Assembly: GCA_964490015.1 (NCBI GenBank)
Contig: CAZBBA010000017.1
Span: 1 to 64,000 of the forward strand
Reading direction: 5' to 3'
Length of the DNA stretch: 64,000 nucleotides
Origin: Perlabentimonas sp964490015
Lineage (GTDB): Bacteria; Bacteroidota; Bacteroidia; Bacteroidales; Tenuifilaceae
Shown here: piece by piece, positions 1-9,639 of the stretch
Layout of the letters: each line of letters opens with the position of its first letter
How positions within the stretch are numbered: position 1 is the first letter of the stretch
The notes under the pieces: generated by a model
Seen by the model: the letters and a program-made list of their open reading frames with translations, nothing else
Databases searched by the model: none
Told to the model about the DNA's origin: nothing
Made by a program: the position numbers and the translations under genes

Positions 1-700
1 TCAAGCGAATTACATCCTGAACTTTCCTGCTTAAAATGGCAAACAGCACAATTGCAATTATGATAATTCCAACTAAGACTATCAACTTGTTGAATAAAAG
101 CACTGCAACGAAAAGGCCAATAAAAAAGGCTATCAATCCCATCACCCAGTGTGGCATTCCCTCGCGATAAAAAACAAACACAAACGAAGAGTAAACCAAC
201 GCCGTTCCAGCGTCATTTTGCATCAAAATAAGCACTACGGGAAGGAATACAAGCAGTGCAGTTTTAATGTACGATCCTGCCGATTTGAGCTTAAAGCCAT
301 AGGAACTCATATACTTTGCCAATGCAAGAGCTGTAGCAAACTTGGCAAATTCTGCAGGTTGAATCCGAACACCCCCAAGCTGTATCCACGATTTTGAGGC
401 ATTAACCTCAACCCCAAAAAAGACTACAAAAACAAGAATAATTATAATAAAGATGTAGAAGTAGTTCGCAAAAACCACATAAAACCTTGAGTCGATTAGC
501 AGGATTACTGTTGCAATACCAATGGCAAATACTATCCAAATAAGCTGCATCCCATAGCGTTGCGATGTGTCGAAAATACTGATGTGTTCCTCGGAGAAAA
601 CAGCTGCATAAATATTAACCCACCCCATAATCATTAGGGTAAGATATAGAATAACAGTAGGCCAATCGAGCCACCTCAGAAAGTTGCTACTTCTTCTCAC
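1..700 (-). CDS. rodA: Rod shape-determining protein RodA (SEDS glycosyltransferase), partial
   Basis: This is the N-terminal part (about 233 codons) of RodA, the SEDS-family peptidoglycan polymerase that works with PBP2 in side-wall synthesis. It runs off the left edge. Reading from a GTG at 700 gives MRRSSNFLRWLDWPTVILY, then at least five hydrophobic segments and the SEDS-type stretches GGVRIQPAEFAKF and QNDAGTALVY; in this family the Asp of the latter is essential. No ATG fits: the first one lies inside the first membrane helix, so the GTG is preferred. That start overlaps the end of mrdA by 14 bases, consistent with translational coupling. It is the last visible gene of the purH-mreBCD-mrdA-rodA run. 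Family assignment is secure; only the start codon is inferred. Confidence 0.93.
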   Translation of the reverse strand, partial: MRRSSNFLRWLDWPTVILYLTLMIMGWVNIYAAVFSEEHISIFDTSQRYGMQLIWIVFAIGIATVILLIDSRFYVVFANYFYIFIIIILVFVVFFGVEVNASKSWIQLGGVRIQPAEFAKFATALALAKYMSSYGFKLKSAGSYIKTALLVFLPVVLILMQNDAGTALVYSSFVFVFYREGMPHWVMGLIAFFIGLFVAVLLFNKLIVLVGIIIIAIVLFAILSRKVQDVIRL

Positions 701-2516
701 TGCGATCTAGTAAAACTGCATTTAAAATTCGTTGTTCCACCCAGGTGCGTTTCACTTCACCCGTTAAATATTTCTCAATCATCAAACTAGCAATTGGAGC
801 TGCCCATGTTGAGCCAAATCCAGCATTCTCAATGTAAGCCGCAATGGCAATTTGGGGATTATCCTTGGGCGCAAAGGCAACAAAAACTGAGTGATCCTTG
901 CCATGTGGATTCTGCGAGGTACCTGTTTTCCCACAAACTGTAATGCCGGGAATTGCTGCAGCACGAGCTGTTCCACCATCGGCATGAACAGCCTTATCCA
1001 TCCCCTCGATCACGTACGAAAACCAAACCGAATCGACTGTAGTGTAATTCTGTAAGCCAAACCTTGCCTCTTTAGCATCTCCCCCTCCAACCCCCTTTAC
1101 CAAATGGGGAGTATAGTAGTAGCCTCTATTGGCAATTGCAGCCGTCATGTTGGCCATTTGCAGAGGAGTTGTACCTAACTCTCCCTGTCCAATGGCTAGC
1201 GATATAATAGTTAAAGAACTCCAGCCTCCTTTTCTAAAATATCGATCGTAAAAGCTAATACTAGGAACGATCCCTGCCAGCTCGTTGGGCTGATCAATGT
1301 TCAGCTTTTTACCAAAACCAAACGACTCAACATGGTTTTTCCACGTGGTAAAACCACCCTCAACGCCTCCCAAACCGGGCTTATCGATTATATTTCGAAA
1401 CACATGACAGTAGTATGTATTACACGAAACCTGTATGGACTGCACCAAATCGGTGGGCGAAACATGGTGTCTGCAGCCAACACCACGACCAACCCTGTAT
1501 CCACCGTCGCACGAGTACCTAGTTTGGGGCAAAACCACACCCTCCTGCAGGCCAATAAGCGCATTTACAATTTTAAAGGTTGATCCAGGTGGATATAATG
1601 CCATTAACGATCGGTTAAACAAAGGACTAAGGGTATCGGAATCCAACATTCTGAAATTTGAAGTACGTGGTCGTCCCACAAGCAAATTGGGATCATAGTT
1701 AGGGCTAGAAATCATGGCCAGAATCTCACCTGTTGAAGGCTCAATAGCAACCACAGAGCCTATCTTATTCTGCATAAGCAACTCGCCATACTCCTGCAGG
1801 CTTGCGTCGATGGTAGTGGTAATATCTTTCCCGAGCACTGCTAGGGTGTCAAATCGTCCTTCGGCATATGATCCTTTGATGTGGTTGTGTACATCAACAA
1901 GATAGACATTCACCCCTTTCTTTCCGCGTAACTCCTCCTCGTATGATCGTTCTAAACCACTCACACCTATGTAATCGCCCATCCGGTAGTAAGGGTTGTT
2001 GGCAATAATTCTGTCGTCAACCTCACCAACATACCCAAGAAGGTGAGCAGCAATATTACGAGGATAAGCCCTTAAGGTTCGAGGCTGTACGTAAAAACCA
2101 GGGTACTTAAAGAGTTTTTCCTGAAGCACCGCATAGGTTTCGGCCGAGAGCTGTTTAAGGAAAATGGATGGTCGGAACGAGGAGTGCCTCCGAGCTTCGC
2201 GAAGAGTAGTCTCAAGCTGTTGCCTTGGGATATCAAGAATGCTGCAAAACTCCAGGGTATCGAATGGTTTTACCTGACGGGGAATCACCATTAGGTCGTA
2301 CGCAGCCTGGTTGTAAACCAACAACTCATTGTTTCTATCGTAAATTAATCCTCGAGCGGGATACTGTGTTACGTATCTAAGCACATTATTACTTGCCGAC
2401 ATTCGATACGAGTGTTCAACTACTTGCAGATAGAAGAGACGAATAATAATAACGACAAAAGCCAGAACCATTATTCCAGTAATGATGTATCGCTTATCGG
2501 TACTTACGGTTTGCAC
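687..2516 (-). CDS. mrdA: Penicillin-binding protein 2 (elongasome transpeptidase)
   Basis: PBP2 is the class B penicillin-binding protein that crosslinks peptidoglycan during elongation, anchored in the inner membrane with its catalytic domain in the periplasm. The 609-residue product has one N-terminal membrane helix (about residues 10-30), a PBP dimerisation region (about 50-220), and a transpeptidase domain with all three motifs: STFK (Ser312 nucleophile, Lys315), SCN (364-366) and KTG (530-532). Length is normal for the family. It lies 17 bases after mreD and overlaps rodA, the usual mre-mrd order. No missing residues were noticed. FtsI is the alternative, but position beside mreBCD and rodA favours PBP2. 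Confidence 0.96.
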   Translation of the reverse strand: MQTVSTDKRYIITGIMVLAFVVIIIRLFYLQVVEHSYRMSASNNVLRYVTQYPARGLIYDRNNELLVYNQAAYDLMVIPRQVKPFDTLEFCSILDIPRQQLETTLREARRHSSFRPSIFLKQLSAETYAVLQEKLFKYPGFYVQPRTLRAYPRNIAAHLLGYVGEVDDRIIANNPYYRMGDYIGVSGLERSYEEELRGKKGVNVYLVDVHNHIKGSYAEGRFDTLAVLGKDITTTIDASLQEYGELLMQNKIGSVVAIEPSTGEILAMISSPNYDPNLLVGRPRTSNFRMLDSDTLSPLFNRSLMALYPPGSTFKIVNALIGLQEGVVLPQTRYSCDGGYRVGRGVGCRHHVSPTDLVQSIQVSCNTYYCHVFRNIIDKPGLGGVEGGFTTWKNHVESFGFGKKLNIDQPNELAGIVPSISFYDRYFRKGGWSSLTIISLAIGQGELGTTPLQMANMTAAIANRGYYYTPHLVKGVGGGDAKEARFGLQNYTTVDSVWFSYVIEGMDKAVHADGGTARAAAIPGITVCGKTGTSQNPHGKDHSVFVAFAPKDNPQIAIAAYIENAGFGSTWAAPIASLMIEKYLTGEVKRTWVEQRILNAVLLDRSEKK

Positions 2517-2533
2517 AGTTCGATGATTAAATG

Positions 2534-3043
2534 CTATTTGCGTAGGGTAAAATAAATCCCTAGAACAATAAAAGTAGTAGTGGCCATTGTGCTAACAATG
2601 GCTCGCCATAACGATGAAAAAAAGGTGGAAAGGGTAAACGATTCTATCATAAAGAGAAGAATGTGATGCGCCAGCACTAGGAATACAGTGTACTTTATAA
2701 GCCATACAAAACCACTACTTACCCTTACGGGACTCCCTTTTCTTTCGGTGTCGTCTCTATCTGTTATCAGGTTTAACATGTAAGGCCGCAAAAATGCCAG
2801 CAACAGGGTTGCCGATGAATGCATCCCGAAGGTGTTCATAAATGTATCTACGATAAAACCTGTCGCAAAACCCAAAAAAAGCAATAGCCAACCAGGGGTC
2901 GTGTAAGGTAATACTAGGATAAATAGCACATAAATATAAGGGTTTATAAAACCACTTAGCTGAATATTATTAAACAGAAACAACTGAAGGAAAATAAGGA
3001 GCACAAAAAGTCCAACGTATTTTATTAAGTCCTTTCCCATCAC
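2534..3043 (-). CDS. mreD: Rod shape-determining membrane protein MreD
   Basis: This is a 169-residue, very hydrophobic protein with about five predicted membrane helices, as expected for MreD, the integral membrane partner of MreC in the elongasome. MreD sequences are poorly conserved, so the call rests on size, topology and position: its start overlaps the mreC stop by four bases (ATGA type), and mrdA follows 17 bases later. It is translated from the same mRNA as its neighbours and probably coupled to mreC. Confidence 0.9.
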   Translation of the reverse strand: MMGKDLIKYVGLFVLLIFLQLFLFNNIQLSGFINPYIYVLFILVLPYTTPGWLLLFLGFATGFIVDTFMNTFGMHSSATLLLAFLRPYMLNLITDRDDTERKGSPVRVSSGFVWLIKYTVFLVLAHHILLFMIESFTLSTFFSSLWRAIVSTMATTTFIVLGIYFTLRK

Positions 3044-3867
3044 CTAGTTTTTAATGCATTTTCAAGCACATCTCTTTCGTCATCGTGTTTGTGAGACACA
3101 ACCCATACAGTGTTCAATTGCTTAAAGTCGTTAAAGAGTTTTACCGTGATTGAATGAAAATTCACTCCCCGGCTTTCGATGGATTTTATAGTACCTAAAT
3201 CTATACCGGCCGGGAAAATGGAAGAGAAACCGCTGGTTACCACCGTATCACCTACATTTACCTCAACGTGCTGAGGGATATCGCTTAACGTAACATCACG
3301 GTAATTTTTTCCATCCCAGTACAACGAACCAAAATGGTTCGATCGCTTTAACTTGGCGGAAATTTTAAGTTCCACATTTAAGAGCGATATTACAGTGCAA
3401 TAGTGCTCCGATACTCCTGCAACGATTCCCACAATTCCCTGAGCTGAAACTACCCCCATCTCGCGCTCAATCCCATCTTTTGAACCCAAATCGAGTGTTA
3501 GATAGTTGTACTGTTTATTTACCGAATTATTAACAACACGAGCTAACTTATAGGTATACAAGGGATCGACCAGTGTATCCCCTAACTTAATCTTTAATAA
3601 ATCGTACTTGGTAGACAAAATGGCTAGCTGACGCTTTAACTCCAAATTTTCCTGCGAAAGAGTAGAGTTGGTCTGTGCCAATTTCAAGTACTGAGTTACT
3701 TTGCTTATCCGATTACTCGTAATACCTGTAATGGTTCTGCTAATGCCCTCAAACTTTGACTGCTGATAGTACGAGTGTCTACTGAGCAACCAAAATGAGA
3801 ACACTTCTAAAACAAGGAACAGTAAAAAGAATTGGTATCGGAGTAATAACCTGATTAAGCTGTTCAT
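3040..3867 (-). CDS. mreC: Rod shape-determining protein MreC
   Basis: MreC is a periplasmic scaffold of the elongasome that binds PBP2 and activates synthesis. The 275-residue product has one membrane helix (about residues 10-28), a coiled-coil stretch (about 55-95, with LSQENLELKRQLAIL), and a C-terminal beta-rich domain containing the typical GSKDGIEREMGVVSAQGIVG and VVTSGFSSIFPAGIDLG segments. Length and domain order fit the family. It lies 39 bases downstream of mreB and overlaps mreD. Confidence 0.96.
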   Translation of the reverse strand: MNSLIRLLLRYQFFLLFLVLEVFSFWLLSRHSYYQQSKFEGISRTITGITSNRISKVTQYLKLAQTNSTLSQENLELKRQLAILSTKYDLLKIKLGDTLVDPLYTYKLARVVNNSVNKQYNYLTLDLGSKDGIEREMGVVSAQGIVGIVAGVSEHYCTVISLLNVELKISAKLKRSNHFGSLYWDGKNYRDVTLSDIPQHVEVNVGDTVVTSGFSSIFPAGIDLGTIKSIESRGVNFHSITVKLFNDFKQLNTVWVVSHKHDDERDVLENALKTR

Positions 3868-3906
3868 AGTTCTAGAACCATAGGGTAAAAGTGAAACAAA
3901 GGAAAA

Positions 3907-4929
3907 TTAGCGCATTAGGAACTGGAACCTTTCAACGTTCTTCAGCGCTATTCCTGTTCCTCTTGCCACGGCGTGAAGAGGATCTTCGGCCACATGGAAG
4001 GGTATGTTAATTTTCTCTGTCAAACGCTTATCTAACCCGCGAAGTAGTGCACCTCCACCTGCCAGATAGATCCCCGACTGAACAATATCAGCATAAAGTT
4101 CGGGAGGAGTTTGCTCTAGCACGCTCAGAATAGCTGTTTCAACTTTGGAGATGGACTTATCGAGGCAGTGGGCTATCTCCTGATACGAAATGGGAATTTC
4201 GATGGGTAATGCGGTCATAAGGTTTGGCCCACGCACAATAAAATCGGCTGGAGGGTTCTCCAGGTCGGGAAGCGCTGAGCCCACGGCAATCTTGATATCC
4301 TCGGCTGTTTTATCTCCAATTTTTATATTATGCTGATGCCTCATGTAGGCCTGAATATCGGCAGTAAAGGCATCGCCAGCAATACGCACCGACTTGTTGC
4401 ACACAATTCCTCCAAGCGCGATTACGGCAATCTCTGAAGTTCCTCCTCCTATATCAACTACCATATTACCTGTGGGAGCCTCCACGTCAAGACCAATACC
4501 AATTGAAGCAGCCATGGGCTCGTAGATCATGTATACATCTCTACCACCCGCATGCTCGGCCGAGTCGCGAACTGCACGAATTTCCACCTCGGTACTGCCA
4601 CTGGGAATGCAAACTACCATTCGGAGCGATGGGGTAAAAAGTTTGTTCTTTGTGTTGATCATCTTGATCATTCCCCTGATCATCTGCTCGGCAGCGTTAA
4701 AGTCGGCAATAACACCATCGCGCAGCGGCCGAATGGTTCTAATATTCTCATGGGTTTTACCATGCATTTGGCGTGCCTTTTCGCCAATTGCTATTAGCTT
4801 GCCTGTTGCATGATCAATGGCAACAATAGAGGGTTCATCAACAACAATCTTATCGTTATAAATAATGATTGTATTGGCGGTGCCAAGGTCAATGGCCAAC
4901 TCCTGAGTGAAAAGTGAAAATAGTCCCAT
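3907..4929 (-). CDS. mreB: Actin-like rod shape-determining protein MreB
   Basis: MreB forms membrane-associated actin-like filaments that direct side-wall synthesis. The 340-residue product has the nucleotide-binding signatures of the actin fold: phosphate-1 DLGTANT at 14-20, phosphate-2 VVDIGGGTSE at 157-166, and the adenosine motif LAGGGALLRGLD near the C-terminus. The hydrophobic N-terminal MGLFSLF may help membrane attachment. It lies 30 bases after purH on the same strand and heads the mreBCD-mrdA-rodA cluster. Length is normal. Confidence 0.97.
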   Translation of the reverse strand: MGLFSLFTQELAIDLGTANTIIIYNDKIVVDEPSIVAIDHATGKLIAIGEKARQMHGKTHENIRTIRPLRDGVIADFNAAEQMIRGMIKMINTKNKLFTPSLRMVVCIPSGSTEVEIRAVRDSAEHAGGRDVYMIYEPMAASIGIGLDVEAPTGNMVVDIGGGTSEIAVIALGGIVCNKSVRIAGDAFTADIQAYMRHQHNIKIGDKTAEDIKIAVGSALPDLENPPADFIVRGPNLMTALPIEIPISYQEIAHCLDKSISKVETAILSVLEQTPPELYADIVQSGIYLAGGGALLRGLDKRLTEKINIPFHVAEDPLHAVARGTGIALKNVERFQFLMR

Positions 4930-4959
4930 TTGGTGTTTTTATGAATAGGTTGTTGATAT

Positions 4960-6477
4960 TTAATGTTTAAAATGTCTTACTCCTGTAAAAACCATTGCAA
5001 CCCCGTTATTGTTGCAAAAATCGATTGTCTCCTGATCGCGAACAGAACCGCCTGGCTGAACCACAGCACTTACTCCTGCTTTTGCGGCAATTTCAACCGA
5101 ATCGGCAAAAGGGAAAAAGGCGTCCGAGGCCATTACAGCGCCATTCAAATCGAACTTAAAACTTTGGGCTTTCTCAATGGCCTGCTTTAGCGCATCGACC
5201 CTGGATGTTTGTCCAACCCCGCTGGCTATAAGCTGCTGGTTCTTTGCCAGCACAATGGCGTTTGATTTAGAATGCTTAACTATCTTATTGGCAAAAACCA
5301 AATCGAGCAATTCTGCATCGGTTGGCTTATTGCTTGTAACGGGTTTCATGTCGTTCGCACCCTCTGTATTAATATCCTTATCTTGCACAAGAACTCCATT
5401 AAGTATACTTCTAAACTGAGTTGAAGGTGCAACAAAATCGTTTAGTTTAAGGATAATTCTGTTCTTTTTCGATCTCAACGTTCGGAGGGCTTCCTCATCA
5501 AAATCGGGAGCGATAACAACCTCAAAAAAGAGCTTATCCATTTCGGCTGCAGTTGCAGAATCAATCGCACGGTTTGCCACAATTACACCTCCAAAGGCGG
5601 ATACTGGATCGCCAGCCAATGCATCAATCCACGCTTGAACTAGCTCCGACCGCGTAGCTAAACCACATGCATTGTTATGCTTAAGAATGGCTATTGTAGG
5701 CTCAATAAACTCACCAATAAGATTTACTGCTGCCTCAATATCGAGAAGATTATTGTACGACACCTCCTTGCCGTGCAGCTGTTTAAAGCAGCTACCTAAA
5801 TCGCCATAGAATACCCCTTTTTGATGAGGATTTTCGCCGTAGCGTAGGATTGTATTGTGTTGTTCGCTCTGCTTAAATGCTGGTGGAGTATTCTTATCGC
5901 AGAAATACTTAAAGATTGCTGTATCGTAATGACTCGACATGTTAAAAGCCTGCATGGCAAACTGCTTTCGCTCGTCGAGCGATGTGCAGCCATTATTGGT
6001 ATCAAGTATATCGATAAACAATTTATACTGCTCACGCGATGAGATGATGGTTACATCGCGATAGTTCTTGGCAGCCGCGCGAATCAGGGTTATTCCACCT
6101 ATATCAATCTTCTCAATTACTTCCTGTTCCGATGCACCGCGAGCCACAGTATCCTCAAATGGGTACAAATCGACAATTACAAGATCTATCTCGGGAATAT
6201 CATACTCTTGCAGTTGAAACAGATCGTTCTCGTTGTTACGACGAGCCAGTATCCCTCCAAAAATCTTTGGGTGCAAGGTTTTAACTCGGCCACCCAGAAT
6301 TGACGGGTAGGTTGTAAGCGATTCAACTGTTTCCACAGGCACACCAGAGTCCTCAATATACTTAAGCGTACCACCTGTTGAGTAAATTTTAGCACCATAC
6401 TTGTTAAGTAGATGAACAATATCATCAAGCCCGTCCTTGTGGTATACAGAAATCAGTGCCGTTTTGATTGGTTTCAT
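4960..6477 (-). CDS. purH: Bifunctional AICAR transformylase / IMP cyclohydrolase
   Basis: PurH catalyses the last two steps of IMP synthesis: formylation of AICAR with 10-formyl-THF, then cyclisation. The 505-residue product has the N-terminal MGS-like cyclohydrolase domain (about 1-140, with YSTGGTLKYIEDSGVPV and GGRVKTLHPKI) and the C-terminal transformylase domain with LRYGENPHQ (211-219) and the catalytic Lys-His pair (K266-H267, in ILKHNNACG). It is complete. It heads the run leading into mreB, so purine synthesis and cell elongation may share a transcript. Upstream is the 211-base intergenic region shared with a divergent permease gene. Confidence 0.97.
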   Translation of the reverse strand: MKPIKTALISVYHKDGLDDIVHLLNKYGAKIYSTGGTLKYIEDSGVPVETVESLTTYPSILGGRVKTLHPKIFGGILARRNNENDLFQLQEYDIPEIDLVIVDLYPFEDTVARGASEQEVIEKIDIGGITLIRAAAKNYRDVTIISSREQYKLFIDILDTNNGCTSLDERKQFAMQAFNMSSHYDTAIFKYFCDKNTPPAFKQSEQHNTILRYGENPHQKGVFYGDLGSCFKQLHGKEVSYNNLLDIEAAVNLIGEFIEPTIAILKHNNACGLATRSELVQAWIDALAGDPVSAFGGVIVANRAIDSATAAEMDKLFFEVVIAPDFDEEALRTLRSKKNRIILKLNDFVAPSTQFRSILNGVLVQDKDINTEGANDMKPVTSNKPTDAELLDLVFANKIVKHSKSNAIVLAKNQQLIASGVGQTSRVDALKQAIEKAQSFKFDLNGAVMASDAFFPFADSVEIAAKAGVSAVVQPGGSVRDQETIDFCNNNGVAMVFTGVRHFKH

Positions 6478-6630
6478 TTACCTGTTTTTTAGTGTTATAC
6501 AGCCAAAGCATGGCTAAGTGGAAAAAAGTACCTCTTACTGGGTTACAAAAATGGCTAAAACCTTCGAATTTATCACTCTTAAATGGGCTTAAAATAATAA
6601 AAATGTTAGCGTTTTTTTAATTATGCTTTT

Positions 6631-6638
6631 TACCTTTG
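6631..6638 (+). promoter_or_regulatory. Candidate -7 box for the MacB-like permease gene
   Basis: TACCTTTG matches the Bacteroidota -7 consensus TAnnTTTG and lies about 50 bases before the ATG at 6689. I see only a weak TTA, not TTG, at the -33 distance. The call is moderate. Confidence 0.45.
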
Positions 6639-6688
6639 ACTTTTGAAATAATTTATGTATCGTACCTCATCCACAATCGACAAAAGCC

Positions 6689-7954
6689 ATGAAACCCCTT
6701 AAACCCTTAATAATACTTGTAAAACTCACCCGCGAAAGCATGTCCTTTGCGTATCAATCGATTACGGTTAATAAAATGCGGACATTCCTTTCACTCTTCG
6801 GGATTACCATAGGGATTTTTGCCATTATCGCTGTTTTCACCATTCTCGATTCGCTAGAAAAGAATGTTAGGCAAAGTCTCGAATCGCTTGGCGATAATGT
6901 GGTGTATGTACAAAAGTGGCCTTGGTCCATGGGCGGAGAATACCCTTGGTGGAAATACATGAACCGGCCACAGCCTTCGCTTGAGGATTTGGCAGAGATA
7001 AGAAATCGAAGCAATTTTGCTGAGGTTACCTCTTTTATGGTTTCATTTCAATCGCTGATTGCGTACAACCGCAACTCGGCGCCTCGCACAAATGTACTGG
7101 CGGTTGCCGACAGGTACGAGGAGATTAGATCGTTTGAGATTGAAGAGGGCAGGTACTTTTCACCATTTGATCTAAACTCAGGCCGACAAGTTGTACTCCT
7201 TGGCAGCGAGCTGGCCTCGGAGCTATTCGAGGGACGAAGCGCATTGGGGCATACGGTTAAGCTAAGCGGCAACAAAGTCGAAGTAATTGGTATTCTGAAA
7301 AAGGAAGGCCAATCGGCCTTGGGCGACGATAGTCACGACAACCTTGCCATTATCCCAGCCAATTTTGGACGCAACATTATCGACTTTAGACGTGTTGGGC
7401 CAACCATTATGGTTAAGGCAAAACAGGGGATTCCTACAGAGGAACTCAACGATGAGCTAAGAGGAATATTAAGATCTTTCCGAAGGCTGAAGCCAATTGA
7501 GGATGATGATTTTGCCCTTAATCAGGTTAGCCTACTAAAAGATGGAATTGACAATATTTTCAGGATGATAAACCTAGCAGGCTGGATTATTGGGGGTTTT
7601 GCTATTTTGGTGGGAGGCTTTGGGATCGCCAATATCATGTTTGTTTCCGTAAAAGAGCGAACAAACATAATAGGTATCCAGAAAGCACTGGGTGCAAAAA
7701 ATTCGTTTATCCTTGTTCAATTCCTTTACGAGTCGGTTCTACTCTCGATTTTGGGAGGCGCTATTGGACTTATGCTGATCTTTATTGGAACAACCCTAGT
7801 ATCGAACTTTACTGAATTTTCAATATCGCTAACGGGCAACAACATTGTACTTGGACTAATGGTTTCGGCAATAATTGGTATACTTTCGGGTTATGCCCCT
7901 GCCTGGAAGGCGTCGAGATTAAGCCCCGTTGAGGCCATCAACACAAAAGCTTAA
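6689..7954 (+). CDS. MacB/FtsX-type ABC transporter permease
   Basis: This 421-residue membrane protein has the layout of a single MacB-type permease: a first helix (about 27-50, after NKMRTFLSLFGITIGIFAI), a long periplasmic MacB_PCD domain (about 50-290), then an FtsX domain with three helices. The FtsX domain carries KERTNIIGIQKALGAKNSF and the terminal WKASRLSPVEAIN typical of this family. Such proteins work in tripartite efflux or as mechanotransmission complexes driven by an ATPase; neither an ATPase nor a membrane-fusion partner is adjacent, so the substrate is unknown. Its TAA stop shares a TTAA with the stop of convergent rsmA. Confidence 0.9.
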   Translation: MKPLKPLIILVKLTRESMSFAYQSITVNKMRTFLSLFGITIGIFAIIAVFTILDSLEKNVRQSLESLGDNVVYVQKWPWSMGGEYPWWKYMNRPQPSLEDLAEIRNRSNFAEVTSFMVSFQSLIAYNRNSAPRTNVLAVADRYEEIRSFEIEEGRYFSPFDLNSGRQVVLLGSELASELFEGRSALGHTVKLSGNKVEVIGILKKEGQSALGDDSHDNLAIIPANFGRNIIDFRRVGPTIMVKAKQGIPTEELNDELRGILRSFRRLKPIEDDDFALNQVSLLKDGIDNIFRMINLAGWIIGGFAILVGGFGIANIMFVSVKERTNIIGIQKALGAKNSFILVQFLYESVLLSILGGAIGLMLIFIGTTLVSNFTEFSISLTGNNIVLGLMVSAIIGILSGYAPAWKASRLSPVEAINTKA

Positions 7955-8727
7955 GAACCCTGTGCTGCAATATGGTTTGTTAACTCAACAAAATCGCTAA
8001 CGCCAAGCTGTTCTGGGCGCTTATCGAGTAATGGGTGATCGCTAACTGAACCACCAAATCCCGATTTTATTGAATTCCGCAGCGTTTTGCGACGCTGATT
8101 AAACCCCGCTTTCACAACTCGAACAAACAGCTGCTCATCGCAGTCAAGTTTTTTTACATTGTTTCGGGTAAGTCGGATTACAGCCGATTTAACTTTTGGT
8201 GGTGGGGTAAAAACACCCTCGCTAACAGTAAACAGATATTTAATATCGAAGTAAGCTTGAAGAAAAACGCTCAAAATCCCATACGTTTTTGACCCGGGAG
8301 GTTCGCATATTCGTTGAGCCACCTCACGCTGAAGCATTCCCACCACCTCGGTAATGGAGTTACGATTCTCGATTACTCGGAAAAAAATCTGCGAGGATAT
8401 ATTATAGGGAAAATTGCCAATTATTGCTAGGTTTCCGGTGGTAATTCTTGACAAATCGTACTGCAAAAAATCGGCAAGAAGTAATCGCTCGTTTAGAGAG
8501 GGCAATGTAACCCTTAGGTATTCTACTGACTCATCATCAATGTCGGCAGCAAAAAACCTATCGCCAAAACGGTTTAGCAGCGAAGCTGTTAAAACACCCA
8601 TTCCGGGTCCAATTTCCAAAACCGCATCCGCATTTATGGCCGTTAGGCTATCCACAATTCGCTGGGCTATATTCTTATCGTTAAGGAAATGCTGGCCAAG
8701 CTGCTTTTTGGGCCTAACTTTCTGCAT
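7951..8727 (-). CDS. rsmA: 16S rRNA dimethyladenosine transferase RsmA (KsgA)
   Basis: RsmA dimethylates the two adjacent adenines of the terminal 16S rRNA hairpin using S-adenosylmethionine. The protein shows the family start KKQLGQHFLNDKN, motif I VLEIGPGMGVLTASLL, the catalytic NFPYNISSQI, and the C-terminal FNQRRKTLRNSIK. I place the start at the ATG at 8727 (MQKVRPKKQLGQHF, 258 aa), because family members begin close to this motif; an in-frame ATG at 8760 would add 11 residues and leave only 9 bases after the MscS gene. It is last in the purE-led run, and its stop overlaps the convergent permease stop by four bases. Confidence 0.95.
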   Translation of the reverse strand: MQKVRPKKQLGQHFLNDKNIAQRIVDSLTAINADAVLEIGPGMGVLTASLLNRFGDRFFAADIDDESVEYLRVTLPSLNERLLLADFLQYDLSRITTGNLAIIGNFPYNISSQIFFRVIENRNSITEVVGMLQREVAQRICEPPGSKTYGILSVFLQAYFDIKYLFTVSEGVFTPPPKVKSAVIRLTRNNVKKLDCDEQLFVRVVKAGFNQRRKTLRNSIKSGFGGSVSDHPLLDKRPEQLGVSDFVELTNHIAAQGS

Positions 8728-8769
8728 AGTATGTTCGATTAAAGTGTAGTCATTGACCACAAAAAATCT

Positions 8770-9624
8770 CTAGTTTTTAATGTGTACAACTCGCTGAGGA
8801 AATGGTATCTCGATGCCCGCCTCATCAAACTTGTGCTTAATATTCTTGAACATATCGAAGCGTACTGCAAAGCTGTCATCGGGGTTAGCTGTCCATATCC
8901 AGGCTCTAAGCATCACCGCCGAATCGGTAAGATTAACCACTCTAACCTTTACTTTGGGCAATCCTTCCTCGATCGCCTCAGGAGTACGAGCGTCGATACA
9001 CAGGGGATGCTCGGAGGCTAAGCGCTGGAGAATATCGAGCGCCTTATCCATATCGGACGAGTAGGAAATGCCAACCTCAAACCGGAGACACACTCGCTCG
9101 TCGCTAATATTAGAGTTTTCAATCACCTCGTTATTCATAATGGCATTGGGGACAACAATGCGTCTATTCTCAAAATCCCGGATTACTGTATGTCTCAAGG
9201 TAATATCCTCAACTGTTCCCATGTGCAGGGTTCCAATCTTTATCAAATCGCCTACCCTAAAGGGGCGAAACATAACTATAAAAACGCCACCCACAATATT
9301 CGACAAGGCCTGCTGCGATGCAAAACCTATTACAGCTGTTAGCACTCCAGCGCCAGCAAAAATGGGTACACCCAGCTTTCGGAGTTCTGGTATTAGCTGA
9401 AAAACAACTACCACACCTAACCCAATAATCAGAACGCTAACCGTATTCTTAAGAAAGGTATATTTTGTTGGATCAACCTTTAGTATTGCCGAAGCTTTTC
9501 TTATGCTTCTATTCATTATACGTCTGATTATCCTAATTAGAACAAGGCAGGCAACACTTGTACTTACTATTATCAGTGGGTAAAGAAAAACCTTATGTTC
9601 CAGAATAGTTGAGGACCAATCCAT
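8770..9624 (-). CDS. Small-conductance mechanosensitive channel (MscS family)
   Basis: MscS-family channels open under membrane tension to release solutes in osmotic downshock. The 284-residue product has three membrane helices in the first 105 residues. The pore-lining third helix is glycine/alanine rich (GVPIFAGAGVLTAVIGFASQ), followed by the beta domain with RPFRVGDLIKIG and RRIVVPNAIMNNEVIENSN, and a C-terminal alpha/beta domain. Length is close to E. coli MscS. It sits 15 bases after the helix-hairpin-helix barrel gene and before rsmA. Confidence 0.94.
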   Translation of the reverse strand: MDWSSTILEHKVFLYPLIIVSTSVACLVLIRIIRRIMNRSIRKASAILKVDPTKYTFLKNTVSVLIIGLGVVVVFQLIPELRKLGVPIFAGAGVLTAVIGFASQQALSNIVGGVFIVMFRPFRVGDLIKIGTLHMGTVEDITLRHTVIRDFENRRIVVPNAIMNNEVIENSNISDERVCLRFEVGISYSSDMDKALDILQRLASEHPLCIDARTPEAIEEGLPKVKVRVVNLTDSAVMLRAWIWTANPDDSFAVRFDMFKNIKHKFDEAGIEIPFPQRVVHIKN

Positions 9625-9639
9625 AATTATGCTGCTTTT

